This document shows positions 18,232 through 27,363 of a stretch of DNA of 64,000 nt, one piece after another (position 1 is the stretch's first letter; each line of letters begins with the position of its first letter). The DNA lies in the NCBI RefSeq assembly GCF_900129445.1, contig NZ_FQVT01000002.1, positions 1 through 64,000 of the forward strand. Reading direction: 5' to 3'. The position numbers and the translations under genes were made by a program. This stretch comes from Salegentibacter echinorum (GTDB taxonomy: Bacteria > Bacteroidota > Bacteroidia > Flavobacteriales > Flavobacteriaceae). The notes beneath the pieces were generated by a model, which did not search any database, had not been told where the DNA came from, and saw only the letters and a list, made by a program, of their open reading frames with translations.

Positions 18232-18301
18232 GAAAATTTCTATAAATAAATTTATCAAAGGCTCATGAATATAGCAATTGCAGTATAATTAATATTCTTT
18301 A

Positions 18302-21300
18302 TCATCCGACATCCCCATTCAAAACGCTGATTATCTCAAAAATCTGATCGGCCTGTTTTGGGTTAAAAACACCTTCTACCGCATTGGGGTGGTAAGTATT
18401 AAAAGGAGCATCATATAATTTTTGAGGATCAATTTTTCCTTTTCTTGTCACAAATTGTTTTATCGTATTAAGAAACTCTATCTGTTTTGAGTTCAGTTGG
18501 TATTTATTAATAAAATTTGCAAAAGCTTCATCAACGTGCTCTTTAGAGAGGCCGTGGAGGGAGATTATTAAAGATATTAGGTTTATAGGACCCATCTCTT
18601 TTTCTGCTTCCTCTTTACTTAATTTTCCATTGAAAATCATTTTTTCTAACGCCTGAAGTTCCTTTTCGGTGATTTGATCTCCGTTTCTAATTCTGGTGAT
18701 GGTAATATGATTTTTATTTTCTTCGAGAATTTCTTCCAGCCTTTTCCGGTTATTTTGAAATGGGGATTTATATTCCTGATCTGGATCATTTAACGGGTAT
18801 GTACCTCTGGTATCACCGCCTGAGCCAGAAGGTGGAATATCCAATTCATCGTCAAAATTAGTGGTGACATATTTTTGGTCGGTGGGATCAATATATTTCA
18901 CTAAATCCCTGATGCCTTTTCTAACTTTTTCCAGGTGTTTTACCCCATCAATTTTCCAGAAGTCTTCATCCAACGGAAGTTTAATAAGGTTCTCTGTAGC
19001 TTTTACAGCAGGTATAGAAGTTTTCTTTAGCAACTTTTTAGAGGTAGTCGCCGTTTTTATAATTGGCACTCTAAAAGCATTAACGAAGACTTCTGTTTCG
19101 GGAGTTTCCAGGCGTTTAATCATCAAGGAATACAACATTCGATCATAGAACCGGGCCAGATCATTATCTCCTTTTGGTGGTTTAATAAGCACGGCTATCT
19201 CATCTTCCAGGATTTTTATGTCTTTATTGTCTAAATGATCCCAATAGGAACGGTTATCGCCTCCATAATCGAGTACAGTTTTAATCTTCATCTTTACGTC
19301 AAACCTATCGGTATCAAGTAGGGAGACGGTATCGTGCAATTCATCTAAAAGCTCTTTCCTAAATGTTGCAAATTCTTCATCTCCGGGATACTTTTTTAAG
19401 AATTGTGCTAATTGAACCTTAAGATTAAAAACCGTTTCTGTTATACTTTTTTGAACTGATGGAGGTATCCCTTCAGGGTTTTGATTAAAAAACTCGAAGT
19501 TCTCGCACATATCAAATATCAGGAACTCCTGCTTATCTTTTCCGGGACCAAAAATATCTGGTCGTAGCCTCGAACCACGACCTATCATTTGCCAGAATTT
19601 GGTATATGATTTCACTGGTTTATAGAAGACTAAATTCACCACCCTGGGAGCATCAATTCTGGTATCCATCATATCTACTGAAATCGCGATTTGTGGCAGC
19701 CGTTCTTTTTCATCTTCGCAAAAGCGTTCCAAAAACTCCTGACTTTTAGGTTCACTATGGGTAATTACTTTTACATAATCATTGCCAAACTGCTCTTTAT
19801 CCATTTCCAAAAACATATCCTTAAGAAACTCGGCATGTTTGCGATTCCGGGCGAAAATAATCGTTTTGCCTATTTCATCCCCTCCCCGCTTTTTAATAGC
19901 ATTTTTAAGAATATATTGAAGTGATTTTACAGCGGTAGGCTTATTAAAAAGCCACTTATTCAACTCAGCTTGGGAAATATGTTCATTTCCTGTAGCCGGT
20001 TCACCATCCAGTATTTCATTTTCGAATTCTTCTTGTTCTTCCGGAGATAAATCGCTGTATTTTATTCCAGACCTCATAAACTTGGTAGGCACGGAAATAG
20101 GATTATAATCTGCTAGATAATTCTCGGCCACGGCTTCTTCAAAAGTGTAGGCATCAGTTGGAGATTTATCGGGCAAGCCAAAAACTTCATAGGTATTGTG
20201 GTGCACATAATTTTTTGGAGTTGCCGTTAGACCTAAATACAAGGCGTCAAAATATTCAAAAATAGCCTGATATTTTTTATAGATCGAGCGGTGAGCTTCA
20301 TCAATAATTACCATATCAAAATGTCCCACTCCATAAAAACGCTCATCCCCATCTCGAATTCCATCTATAAGGTTCATCATCGTCTTATAGGTGGAGAATA
20401 CCAATCTGGTATTTGGGTTTTCTTTATCCTGCAGAAGATTAACACTGGAATATTCTGGCAGATAGTTTACAAAATTACGATGAGCCTGTTTTACCAGGCT
20501 AATCCTATCGGCAAGAAACAATATTCGCTTAGCCCAATTGGCGTCAAAAAGTAATTTTGAAAGAGCTATTGAAGTACGGGTTTTCCCGGTACCGGTTGCC
20601 AACACCAATAAAGCCCGCCGGTTAGTTCCTATAATTTCCCCGGTTTGTTTATCATTCCCGGCAAAGTGTTCGGCAATACTCTTTATAGCCCTCATTTGAT
20701 AGGTGCGACCGGCAATCTCTTTATCAATAGGTATTTGCCTAATATCCTTGCGGTGTTCCCTTCGGTACATCAAGGTTTGCAACTCAGCTTTGGTATAAAA
20801 ACCATTCACGGTTCGGGCTGCTTTATAGAACCCATCATCCCAAATATAAATCTCGAAACCGTTGGAATAGAAAATCACCGGTCTTCTTCCAAACATCTTC
20901 TCCAGGCTATCGGCATATAATTGCGCCTGATTTTCTCCTGTTTTAGCATTCTCCAGAGATTTTTTCGCTTCCACAAGTGCTAAGGGCAAACCATCATCAT
21001 CCCAAAGCACATAATCTATATAACCCGTTTCCGTTTTATTGGTAGATTTGGGCATATAATCTACACGAAATTCTTTGTCTCTTGCTCCTTTTAGATCCCA
21101 GCCCGCTTCCCGAAGCGAAACATCAATAAAATACCTGCGGGTTTCTTTTTCATTAACCGGGTGATAAACCTTATCCTGTTCTTCAGCAAGGGTTTTATTA
21201 TGTTGAAGTTCTTGCTTTAAGTCTTCAATTTGCTTCTGAAAAAGCGTATTTTCATCTTGAAGTGTTTTGTTGCGCTCCTCAATCTCTTTAATCTGGGCCT

Positions 21301-21361
21301 GCCATTTATCAACTGAAGCTTCAAAAGTTTGAATAAGGTCGTCTAGTTCGCGTTTGCTCAA
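18302..21361 (-). CDS. hsdR: Type I restriction enzyme subunit R, main (nuclease-translocase) fragment of a frameshifted gene
   Basis: ATP-dependent DNA translocase and endonuclease of the type I complex. This 1019-aa reading frame holds a coiled-coil start, the PD-(D/E)XK nuclease region (GYIDYVLWDDDGLPLALVEAKKS), Walker A (LATGTGKTRTS), DEAH box, later SF2 helicase motifs (IFARN, GRGSRLRPD) and a C-terminal domain. The first codon of this frame is a TTG with no plausible ribosome site. Upstream in the same frame the sequence still reads as protein (YAPGKCGKPG, then IEAIPEDGAPKLSKREL) back to about 21,460, where it joins the frame of the 21,442-21,798 fragment by a -1 shift. The intact gene would be 18,302-21,798, about 1165 aa. 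It is the last gene of the hsd operon. Confidence 0.88.
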   Translation of the reverse strand: MSKRELDDLIQTFEASVDKWQAQIKEIEERNKTLQDENTLFQKQIEDLKQELQHNKTLAEEQDKVYHPVNEKETRRYFIDVSLREAGWDLKGARDKEFRVDYMPKSTNKTETGYIDYVLWDDDGLPLALVEAKKSLENAKTGENQAQLYADSLEKMFGRRPVIFYSNGFEIYIWDDGFYKAARTVNGFYTKAELQTLMYRREHRKDIRQIPIDKEIAGRTYQMRAIKSIAEHFAGNDKQTGEIIGTNRRALLVLATGTGKTRTSIALSKLLFDANWAKRILFLADRISLVKQAHRNFVNYLPEYSSVNLLQDKENPNTRLVFSTYKTMMNLIDGIRDGDERFYGVGHFDMVIIDEAHRSIYKKYQAIFEYFDALYLGLTATPKNYVHHNTYEVFGLPDKSPTDAYTFEEAVAENYLADYNPISVPTKFMRSGIKYSDLSPEEQEEFENEILDGEPATGNEHISQAELNKWLFNKPTAVKSLQYILKNAIKKRGGDEIGKTIIFARNRKHAEFLKDMFLEMDKEQFGNDYVKVITHSEPKSQEFLERFCEDEKERLPQIAISVDMMDTRIDAPRVVNLVFYKPVKSYTKFWQMIGRGSRLRPDIFGPGKDKQEFLIFDMCENFEFFNQNPEGIPPSVQKSITETVFNLKVQLAQFLKKYPGDEEFATFRKELLDELHDTVSLLDTDRFDVKMKIKTVLDYGGDNRSYWDHLDNKDIKILEDEIAVLIKPPKGDNDLARFYDRMLYSLMIKRLETPETEVFVNAFRVPIIKTATTSKKLLKKTSIPAVKATENLIKLPLDEDFWKIDGVKHLEKVRKGIRDLVKYIDPTDQKYVTTNFDDELDIPPSGSGGDTRGTYPLNDPDQEYKSPFQNNRKRLEEILEENKNHITITRIRNGDQITEKELQALEKMIFNGKLSKEEAEKEMGPINLISLIISLHGLSKEHVDEAFANFINKYQLNSKQIEFLNTIKQFVTRKGKIDPQKLYDAPFNTYHPNAVEGVFNPKQADQIFEIISVLNGDVG

Positions 21362-21441
21362 TTTTGGGGCTCCATCTTCAGGAATGGCTTCAATATTGAA
21401 AATTCCCGGTTTCCCGCATTTACCGGGGGCATAAGAAGATG

Positions 21442-21798
21442 CTAAAAACCGACTAAGAAAAATGAATTCTCGGTGGCCTGTAAGCTATCCTGTTTATTAA
21501 CCGATTTATTATGAAGCGCAAGATTTCCAGCTTTTCTTATAAGATGCAGATCGTTAATGATCTTTCGCGGCACCTGCTCGTTAAATTTAAAGTCTCGCAT
21601 TAGCCCGTTTAGGCTGGTATCGTAAGGTAATTCCAATTCGAGATCGTACTCAAACATCCAGTTTACTGCGAGTTCCAACCCCATTCGGGAATAAGCCAGA
21701 GAAGTTCGGGGATCGGTCACGGCCAGTTCCTCAGCCTTTGAAAAACGATTAAAAATATTAGGCCATTTTTCTGCAATAAACTGAAAGTTGGAGAGCAT
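21442..21798 (-). CDS. hsdR: N-terminal DUF4145-type fragment of hsdR, cut off by a frameshift
   Basis: 118 aa starting MLSNFQFIAEKWPNIF. Phrases such as TDPRTSLAYSRMGLELAVNWMF and HLIRKAGNLALHN match the DUF4145 domain that forms the N-terminus of many HsdR proteins. The stop at 21,442 comes only because one base is missing: shifting by -1 at the A5/T5 run at 21,458-21,462 continues into FLSRFLASSYAPGK and on into the main HsdR frame. Restoring a sixth T would give a normal full-length HsdR. It may be a decayed gene, a phase-variable switch, or a sequencing error in the homopolymer. Confidence 0.8.
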   Translation of the reverse strand: MLSNFQFIAEKWPNIFNRFSKAEELAVTDPRTSLAYSRMGLELAVNWMFEYDLELELPYDTSLNGLMRDFKFNEQVPRKIINDLHLIRKAGNLALHNKSVNKQDSLQATENSFFLVGF

Positions 21799-21851
21799 TT
21801 ACTGTAAAATTTATCTGGTTGGTAGTAGGTTCTGTCGCATAAAGATAAAAT

Positions 21852-22436
21852 TTAATATCTACATAAAATAGGAGTACCATAATGCATTCGCCATAGCATC
21901 TCCAACTCATTAGCATATTTTTTATAAATCTCTCCAATATCTAATTTGGCAGTCTCTGGAAGTTCTCTTAGAAGTTGATGATTTTCAGCATCGTCAAAAT
22001 CAAAAAAACTGACTTTCCAATCATTAATATCTAATTTTAGTCCCGCAATATTGATAGTTCCAGTCTTAGTATTATTGCTAATCACTTCCTGATTAATTCT
22101 TCCCCTTAAGCCATATGCGCTTCCTTTCTTACATTTGGAATAACCTCCCATTCCATTATATAAGATCCGATATTCTCCATCTTGTATTTTACAAATATGA
22201 TCCAGTCCATTTCTGTTATGAAGCAATTTTTTAATAGGAACGTGAGCTCCACCCTTATGATCAGTTTGTTTTAATTGATCCAGTGGAGTTTTACACCAAA
22301 GCCAATATAAACCACGGCTTCTGGAAGATAATATTTCAGTGCCTTTGCCTCTTCCACGACCGCGAAAATCGGTAAGGGAAACCAGGGTGTCCCGCTGGGA
22401 TTTATCTATTGCTTCTATTATACTTCTTATTGTCAT
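21852..22436 (-). CDS. GIY-YIG-like protein embedded in the type I RM operon
   Basis: 194 aa, no firm family match. Residues 42-45 read GLYW, residues 89-98 YRILYNGMGG, and residues 108-117 YGLRGRINQE, which together resemble the GIY...YIG...R order of the GIY-YIG nuclease fold; the C-terminus is WRMHYGTPILCRY. Cysteines at 48, 82 and 102 are not arranged as an obvious zinc site. It lies between the AlbA_2 gene and hsdR, all on one strand, so it is probably co-transcribed with the restriction system. A role as an extra nuclease or modulator of the RM system is inference. Confidence 0.5.
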   Translation of the reverse strand: MTIRSIIEAIDKSQRDTLVSLTDFRGRGRGKGTEILSSRSRGLYWLWCKTPLDQLKQTDHKGGAHVPIKKLLHNRNGLDHICKIQDGEYRILYNGMGGYSKCKKGSAYGLRGRINQEVISNNTKTGTINIAGLKLDINDWKVSFFDFDDAENHQLLRELPETAKLDIGEIYKKYANELEMLWRMHYGTPILCRY

Positions 22437-22460
22437 CTATTGTTTTTACAAGCCTGGTTT

Positions 22461-22507
22461 CATTTCTATCAACATTTCTATCAACATTTCTATCAACATT
22501 TATCAAT
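22461..22507. repeat. 12-bp tandem repeat, about 3.9 copies
   Basis: CATTTCTATCAA is repeated at 22,461, 22,473 and 22,485, with a shortened fourth copy at 22,497. It lies directly behind the stop codon of the AlbA_2 gene and about 25 bp before the next start codon. It could be a variable-number repeat that changes spacing or coupling between the two genes. Confidence 0.8.
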
Positions 22508-24155
22508 TATTACCGTAGTTTATGTTGATAGAATATTTTGTCCATCTTTTTTTTCCTTCTTTATTTATTACCCCTTCCTCAAGCATTTCATCTAATTTAA
22601 CTTTTAGCGTTCTTTGTTTAATCTCGTCACCAATTCGCTTATTGATCTCACTAATAGAACTCACAGGGTAGTTTTTAAGGTCCTCATAAATAAGCTCTTT
22701 TAATCGGTGAGGCTCGATACGTTTTAAATTAGTCTTTTCAACAAAATCTGCAACTCTAAGAAATTCTGGATTTACATAGTAGAAAGTCCCTTTAGTTTTC
22801 CCTTTTGATTTCACAACTTTCTTTTCTATCAAAGAACCTATCCAGGATGGAAGATTATTAGTTTTTTCTGTATTTAATAATTCGGACAATTCTAATGCAG
22901 ATATACCATCGTGCTGTGCGATTAAACCCAGGCTTATCATTTCTCTTTGTCTTAACTGTAATTCTTTTGAAGCTTTATCCATTAAACGAAGGACTTCGCT
23001 ACTAATTATCCTTTTCTTCAAGGTTACTACCACTCTATCATCACCTTCAGAAACTTCCGGAACTTCTTTACCGTTACCCAGCATTAGCTCATATATCTTA
23101 TCATATCCACTGCCTTCTTTTTCCATTAATTTCAAATCATAGAAGAGCTTGGCAAGAAGAGCATTTCGTTGCACCGATTTATTAAGAATGTTTGTCGGTG
23201 TAACCCCTAAGGGTAATAGCCCCGGACTATGAATTTCAAGCCTGTCGGTATATAAATTGATAAAAATATCCCCACGCATCGTATAATTACGATGAGCGAA
23301 AGCATTCGCTATTAACTCTCTTATAACTTCTGGAGGATAGTTATAGATGTTTTTTCTGAAAATACCATCTGAAACTTCAATAAATTCATTCCAATCAGGT
23401 ATTTCATTAAGAATTGCATTTATCAATTCCTTCGGGTTCATGGAGAAATCATCCCATACCTTTTTATAAACCTTATTTTCTTTATCGTTGTATTTTATAA
23501 ATTGTACAGAAGGAGAATAATGTAGTGTAGCCCTGTGGTTTCTTTTACCTATCCATAGCACTCCAAGATTGGTAAGAAAACCGTCAATAGTCAGGAAATA
23601 ATGATCTGTTATTTCCTGGGGAGACATTTCTTTTATAAAATTGCTCACCCTTTCAGAAGATTTTATATCCGCTATAAACTGGTTATACTTTTCAATATCA
23701 CATTCTTCAATTCGAATTTTTCTAACTACCCTTTCTTCCCACACAAACGCATTTCTTTCAGACACCAAACGTTCCAGATCATCGGGAAGAACCGGCTTAC
23801 ATTCATCTGAAACCCTTAAGTAATATTTACCATCTGTAGTACAAGCAACAGATTGGGTGCTTCTGAAAATTTTTAATTCTACATATTCACCACCATTGGA
23901 AGCTATCATTTTGGTTGGGGAAATACCAACATATAAGGTCAACGCAGAAATTTTCTTTTGTATTAGTTCTATTGAGCTATCTTTTACTTTCTGACTCTGC
24001 GGTGGTAAATCTGAATCATCTTCAACCCCAATTAAAATTTTTCCTCCGGCGGCATTTGCAAAACAAACACAGTCCTTAGCAAGTTCCTTCCAGCTGGCTG
24101 TTGGACCCTGAATAATTTTTAACGATTTTTTGTCAAAGAGGCTATTTTCTTTCAT
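22503..24155 (-). CDS. AlbA_2 (Schlafen-type) ATP-binding winged-helix protein in the hsd operon
   Basis: 550 aa. The N-terminal AlbA_2 domain (about residues 15-130) includes ELAKDCVCFANAAGGKILIGVEDD. A middle GHKL-ATPase-like domain of the HATPase_c_4 kind follows (VIRELIANAFAHRNYTMRGDI, EIHSPGLLPLGVT, about 280-380), then winged-helix segments at the C-terminus (about 400-545, ISALELSELLNTEK and SISEINKRIGDEIK). Such proteins are usually annotated as transcriptional regulators or RecG-like helicases and often accompany type I RM systems. It lies between hsdS and hsdR on the same strand. Its function in defence or regulation of the operon is unproved. Confidence 0.82.
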   Translation of the reverse strand: MKENSLFDKKSLKIIQGPTASWKELAKDCVCFANAAGGKILIGVEDDSDLPPQSQKVKDSSIELIQKKISALTLYVGISPTKMIASNGGEYVELKIFRSTQSVACTTDGKYYLRVSDECKPVLPDDLERLVSERNAFVWEERVVRKIRIEECDIEKYNQFIADIKSSERVSNFIKEMSPQEITDHYFLTIDGFLTNLGVLWIGKRNHRATLHYSPSVQFIKYNDKENKVYKKVWDDFSMNPKELINAILNEIPDWNEFIEVSDGIFRKNIYNYPPEVIRELIANAFAHRNYTMRGDIFINLYTDRLEIHSPGLLPLGVTPTNILNKSVQRNALLAKLFYDLKLMEKEGSGYDKIYELMLGNGKEVPEVSEGDDRVVVTLKKRIISSEVLRLMDKASKELQLRQREMISLGLIAQHDGISALELSELLNTEKTNNLPSWIGSLIEKKVVKSKGKTKGTFYYVNPEFLRVADFVEKTNLKRIEPHRLKELIYEDLKNYPVSSISEINKRIGDEIKQRTLKVKLDEMLEEGVINKEGKKRWTKYSININYGNN

Positions 24156-24204
24156 TGGAGTAGATAGAATTTCAATATATTAGATTTTCATCATTTTTTC
24201 ATCT

Positions 24205-25398
24205 TCAAGCAGTCTCAAACTTCTCTTCCTTTACCAACTCTCCCTTAAACGCTGATTTCAATAAAGCATGGAACAAATTTTCACTTTCTTGAAGCTCCTG
24301 TTTTGCCAAATCTTTTTGTTGCTCGATCAAGGCAATTTTTCCGGCAAATTGGTTTTGGAGATCAATGGGAGGCAGAAATATCTGGTAATTTTTAATTAAC
24401 CCAGCATTTAAATTAGGTTGATTTCCACCTCTTCCCAAACTTCTTAAATCATTGTATGATAGTTTCAAGTATTCATATAAATACGAGAAATTAATTTTAT
24501 CAGAAGGCTGCAAAACCGCACACGCTTGATTTGTAGCACTATTAACACCTAACATGCCTACTTGCCCTCTAGTTTTTCCTTGGCCATACATAGCAATAAT
24601 TATTGAACCTTTTGTATAAATTTTACAACTAGAATTTCTTAATCCTTCTTCGGAAATTTTTTCTTCTGTGTCCAGGATTAATTTGGAATTTACCTCACCT
24701 GTTTTAACCCAAGGTATATCTCCATTCCAATAACTTTCTGTTTTTCGACTAGGAGTACTCCCAGATGAAATTTTCACAATTGAATCTAAAGCAACTCGTT
24801 TGAAAGCTTTCTGTTTCGTCACAGGATCCCCAAACATCTCCAAAAAAATACTTTTCGCAAGCTGGTCATATTCGTCGAGGAGTTGTTTGGTTTTGTCACG
24901 CAGGGCAGCGGCATTGTCTAAGATTTCGGCAATGCGTTTTTGGGTTTCTATTAAGGGTAGTGGGATTTTTAAATCTTTAACCATCCTTGCAGATAAATTT
25001 TTTAAAGCTACTCCTTTTGCACTATTTAACAGTTTCTCCTTGTTACTATCCAACCAATACCTAAGATATTTTAAGTTCAGTTTCTCATCATCCTTTGCAG
25101 TTATTCCCAATATAGCTTGATTACAGGACATTTTATTTTTAGTTATAGCTGTTTTTCCCACAGAGCCATACATAGCCAGAAATAAAGTCTCAGATTCAAA
25201 TACTCTATTACGAATATTTTTCAATCCTAGAGTAGTTATTTTTTCTTCGGTATCGTAGATAAATCCATCACCTGCTTTCTCTAAATCTGAAATTTTAGCC
25301 CATTTAACCTCGCCTTTATAAAAAGAGCTGTTTTTTCTACTTGGAGTTCCCCCACTACTAATATTACAGATTTCCTTTAATTCTACTAATTCAATCAT
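24205..25398 (-). CDS. hsdS: Type I restriction-modification specificity subunit S
   Basis: Selects the bipartite DNA target for the HsdM2S methylase and the full restriction complex. The 397-aa protein has the usual two target-recognition domains: TRD1 about residues 1-150 (ending LPLIETQKRIAEIL), a central helical spacer with LLDEYDQLAKSIFLEMFGDP, TRD2 about 205-350, and a distal helix (LIEQQKDLAKQELQESENLF). Both TRDs open with a similar ISSG(G/S)TPSRK phrase, so their recognised half-sites may be related. The start codon directly follows the hsdM stop codon. Confidence 0.93.
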   Translation of the reverse strand: MIELVELKEICNISSGGTPSRKNSSFYKGEVKWAKISDLEKAGDGFIYDTEEKITTLGLKNIRNRVFESETLFLAMYGSVGKTAITKNKMSCNQAILGITAKDDEKLNLKYLRYWLDSNKEKLLNSAKGVALKNLSARMVKDLKIPLPLIETQKRIAEILDNAAALRDKTKQLLDEYDQLAKSIFLEMFGDPVTKQKAFKRVALDSIVKISSGSTPSRKTESYWNGDIPWVKTGEVNSKLILDTEEKISEEGLRNSSCKIYTKGSIIIAMYGQGKTRGQVGMLGVNSATNQACAVLQPSDKINFSYLYEYLKLSYNDLRSLGRGGNQPNLNAGLIKNYQIFLPPIDLQNQFAGKIALIEQQKDLAKQELQESENLFHALLKSAFKGELVKEEKFETA

Positions 25399-27027
25399 TT
25401 ATCGCAGCTTTTGAATTAAAGCATTTCTTTCCTCTCCTAACTTTAAAATTCTTTCAAGAATCACTTCTGGCTTATCATATTCCACTTCCTCATAAACAAT
25501 TTCCTTATAGCGGTTAATGGAGAGGTCCCAATCATTTTCCGTGATCTCCCTTAGCGGCACTAGGAAACTTTGGGAGGTGCGGTCGCTGTAATTATGGGTA
25601 TAGGTGTTTTCCATAAATTTATCAAACCCAAGATTATCAGGAGTGTCCTGAACCTGTAAAACATCACCTTCTTTTGTATGCATTTTTCCCCAATAATCAC
25701 TCTTTAAATAGCGGTAATGATCCAGGATTTGCGGCAGGTTAAAGTTTTCGTGAGCCTGCGCCATTTGCTCCAGCTTTTTTGCGCTAAAGTCTCCTTTGGA
25801 TTGTGAAAACGCGTCAAAAAGTTCTTCATCTACCAACAAGTTTCTTTTATCGTCCAGCGATTTGCCGTCGGCCTTCATATCGTAAAACCAAACATAATCG
25901 GTTCCACCGCTATTGGTTTTGGTAAAGATCATAATGGCGGTACTTACCCCGGCATAGGGTTTAAAAACCCCGCTGGGCATAGAGATCACGGCTTCCAGTT
26001 TATGGTTGTCTATAATTTCTTTGCGGATACCTTTATGCGCATTACTACTGCCAAAAAGCACGCCATCGGGAACTATTACTGCGGCACGACCACCGGTCTT
26101 TAACTGGCGGAGCATAAGTGCCAGGAAAAGCAACTCGGTTTTGGTTGTATTAGTGATATTCTTTAGACTGGGCGAAATAGTTTCCTTATCGATCTTTCCC
26201 TTAAATGGCGGATTGGCCAGAATAAGTGAATAAGCGTCGGCTACGCTATTGTCTTTAGAAAGTGCATCAACATCGTAAATATTGGGCTCCTGTACGCCGT
26301 GCAGGTAGAGATTCATAGATGCGATACGCAGCATTGTAGAATCGAATTCCATCCCGTTGAACATCTTTTTATCAAGATATTCGCGGTGATCGTCAATTTC
26401 GGTAAAGCTGTAATGCTGGTCTATATATTCCTTTGCCGCCACTAAAAATCCCGCGGTACCGGCAGAAGGATCACAAATGGAATCTTCCAGGGAAGGTTCC
26501 ATTAAAGCGACCATCAATTTAATGATATGTCGTGGAGTTCGAAACTGCCCCGAGGTGCCACCGCCCTCCATTTTGGAAAGCATATATTCATAGATATCGC
26601 CCTTCGCATCCTGGTTATTCATATCTATGGTTTCCAACTGATCCATTACCGAGTCCAAAAGTTGGGGCTTGGTAATTCCAAAACTGGCATTTCGCATGTG
26701 GGTGGCAAACATACTTTTTTCGGCCCCAAGATTTCTAATAAAGGGGAAGATACCGTCTTTATTATCGATAAAAAGTTGATGCCTTTCATCTACAGACATT
26801 TCTTTAAGGTTCTTCCAGCGAAATTGTTGCTGCTTAGTTCCAAAAATGGATTTTATCTCGAATCCGCGCCGCGCTTTAAGCTCATTTCGGGTTTCAATTT
26901 CATCAAGATTTTTAATAAAGATGAGATAGGTAAGTTGTTCTACGATAACTATGGTATTGGAAATCCCATTATTCCAGAAGGTTTCCCATATTTTATCGAC
27001 TTTAGATTTATGGTCGGTGGTAATCAT
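25399..27027 (-). CDS. hsdM: Type I restriction-modification methyltransferase subunit M
   Basis: N6-adenine methyltransferase that protects host DNA. The 542-aa protein has an N-terminal helical HsdM domain (starting ITTDHKSKVDKIWETFWNNGISN) and the SAM-binding motif DPSAGTAGFL. Catalytic motif IV is NPPF in LILANPPFKGK, and the conserved TGGRAAVIVPDGVLFG segment follows. It is the first gene of the minus-strand operon hsdM-hsdS-AlbA_2-GIY-hsdR. It is complete, so modification should still work even if hsdR is broken. Confidence 0.95.
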   Translation of the reverse strand: MITTDHKSKVDKIWETFWNNGISNTIVIVEQLTYLIFIKNLDEIETRNELKARRGFEIKSIFGTKQQQFRWKNLKEMSVDERHQLFIDNKDGIFPFIRNLGAEKSMFATHMRNASFGITKPQLLDSVMDQLETIDMNNQDAKGDIYEYMLSKMEGGGTSGQFRTPRHIIKLMVALMEPSLEDSICDPSAGTAGFLVAAKEYIDQHYSFTEIDDHREYLDKKMFNGMEFDSTMLRIASMNLYLHGVQEPNIYDVDALSKDNSVADAYSLILANPPFKGKIDKETISPSLKNITNTTKTELLFLALMLRQLKTGGRAAVIVPDGVLFGSSNAHKGIRKEIIDNHKLEAVISMPSGVFKPYAGVSTAIMIFTKTNSGGTDYVWFYDMKADGKSLDDKRNLLVDEELFDAFSQSKGDFSAKKLEQMAQAHENFNLPQILDHYRYLKSDYWGKMHTKEGDVLQVQDTPDNLGFDKFMENTYTHNYSDRTSQSFLVPLREITENDWDLSINRYKEIVYEEVEYDKPEVILERILKLGEERNALIQKLR

Positions 27028-27363
27028 ACTTCGCTGCGGGCTTATTTTTTTGTTAAAGATAAAAATTTATTATAGGATTCTGATGTGGAAAACTCTAAGT
27101 TCGTTAGTCGCATTCCAGGGTTACTTTTTCAAATCGATATCGGCTTTTGCCATTTTGGTAGGTGGGTCTTATGTAGTTTTAATTAAGCAGCCTTGAATTT
27201 ATTATTTGCCTGCGGAAATATTCCTGTAGGGTGGAAACACAACAAATATACGGGAAAAGGAGAATGTTTTTATTGATCAAAATCTAACAAGCTTAATCAA
27301 TACTCCGCCCAAGTGCGGAGGTATTTAATATTAGTCCTACGAACTCCTAGTTATTAACGACAA
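27028..27363. other. Intergenic region upstream of hsdM
   Basis: No gene is supported. The hsdM promoter should be here. A perfect short hairpin (CTCCGC, six-base loop, GCGGAG) lies at 27,303-27,320, behind the Abi-alpha-like gene; it lacks a clear T-run in either direction, so a terminator role is uncertain. Confidence 0.45.

Noticed and set aside
22461-22507. Possible CRISPR array at the short tandem repeat
   Set aside because: The 12-bp units are directly adjacent without spacers and no cas gene is present, so this is a simple tandem repeat.
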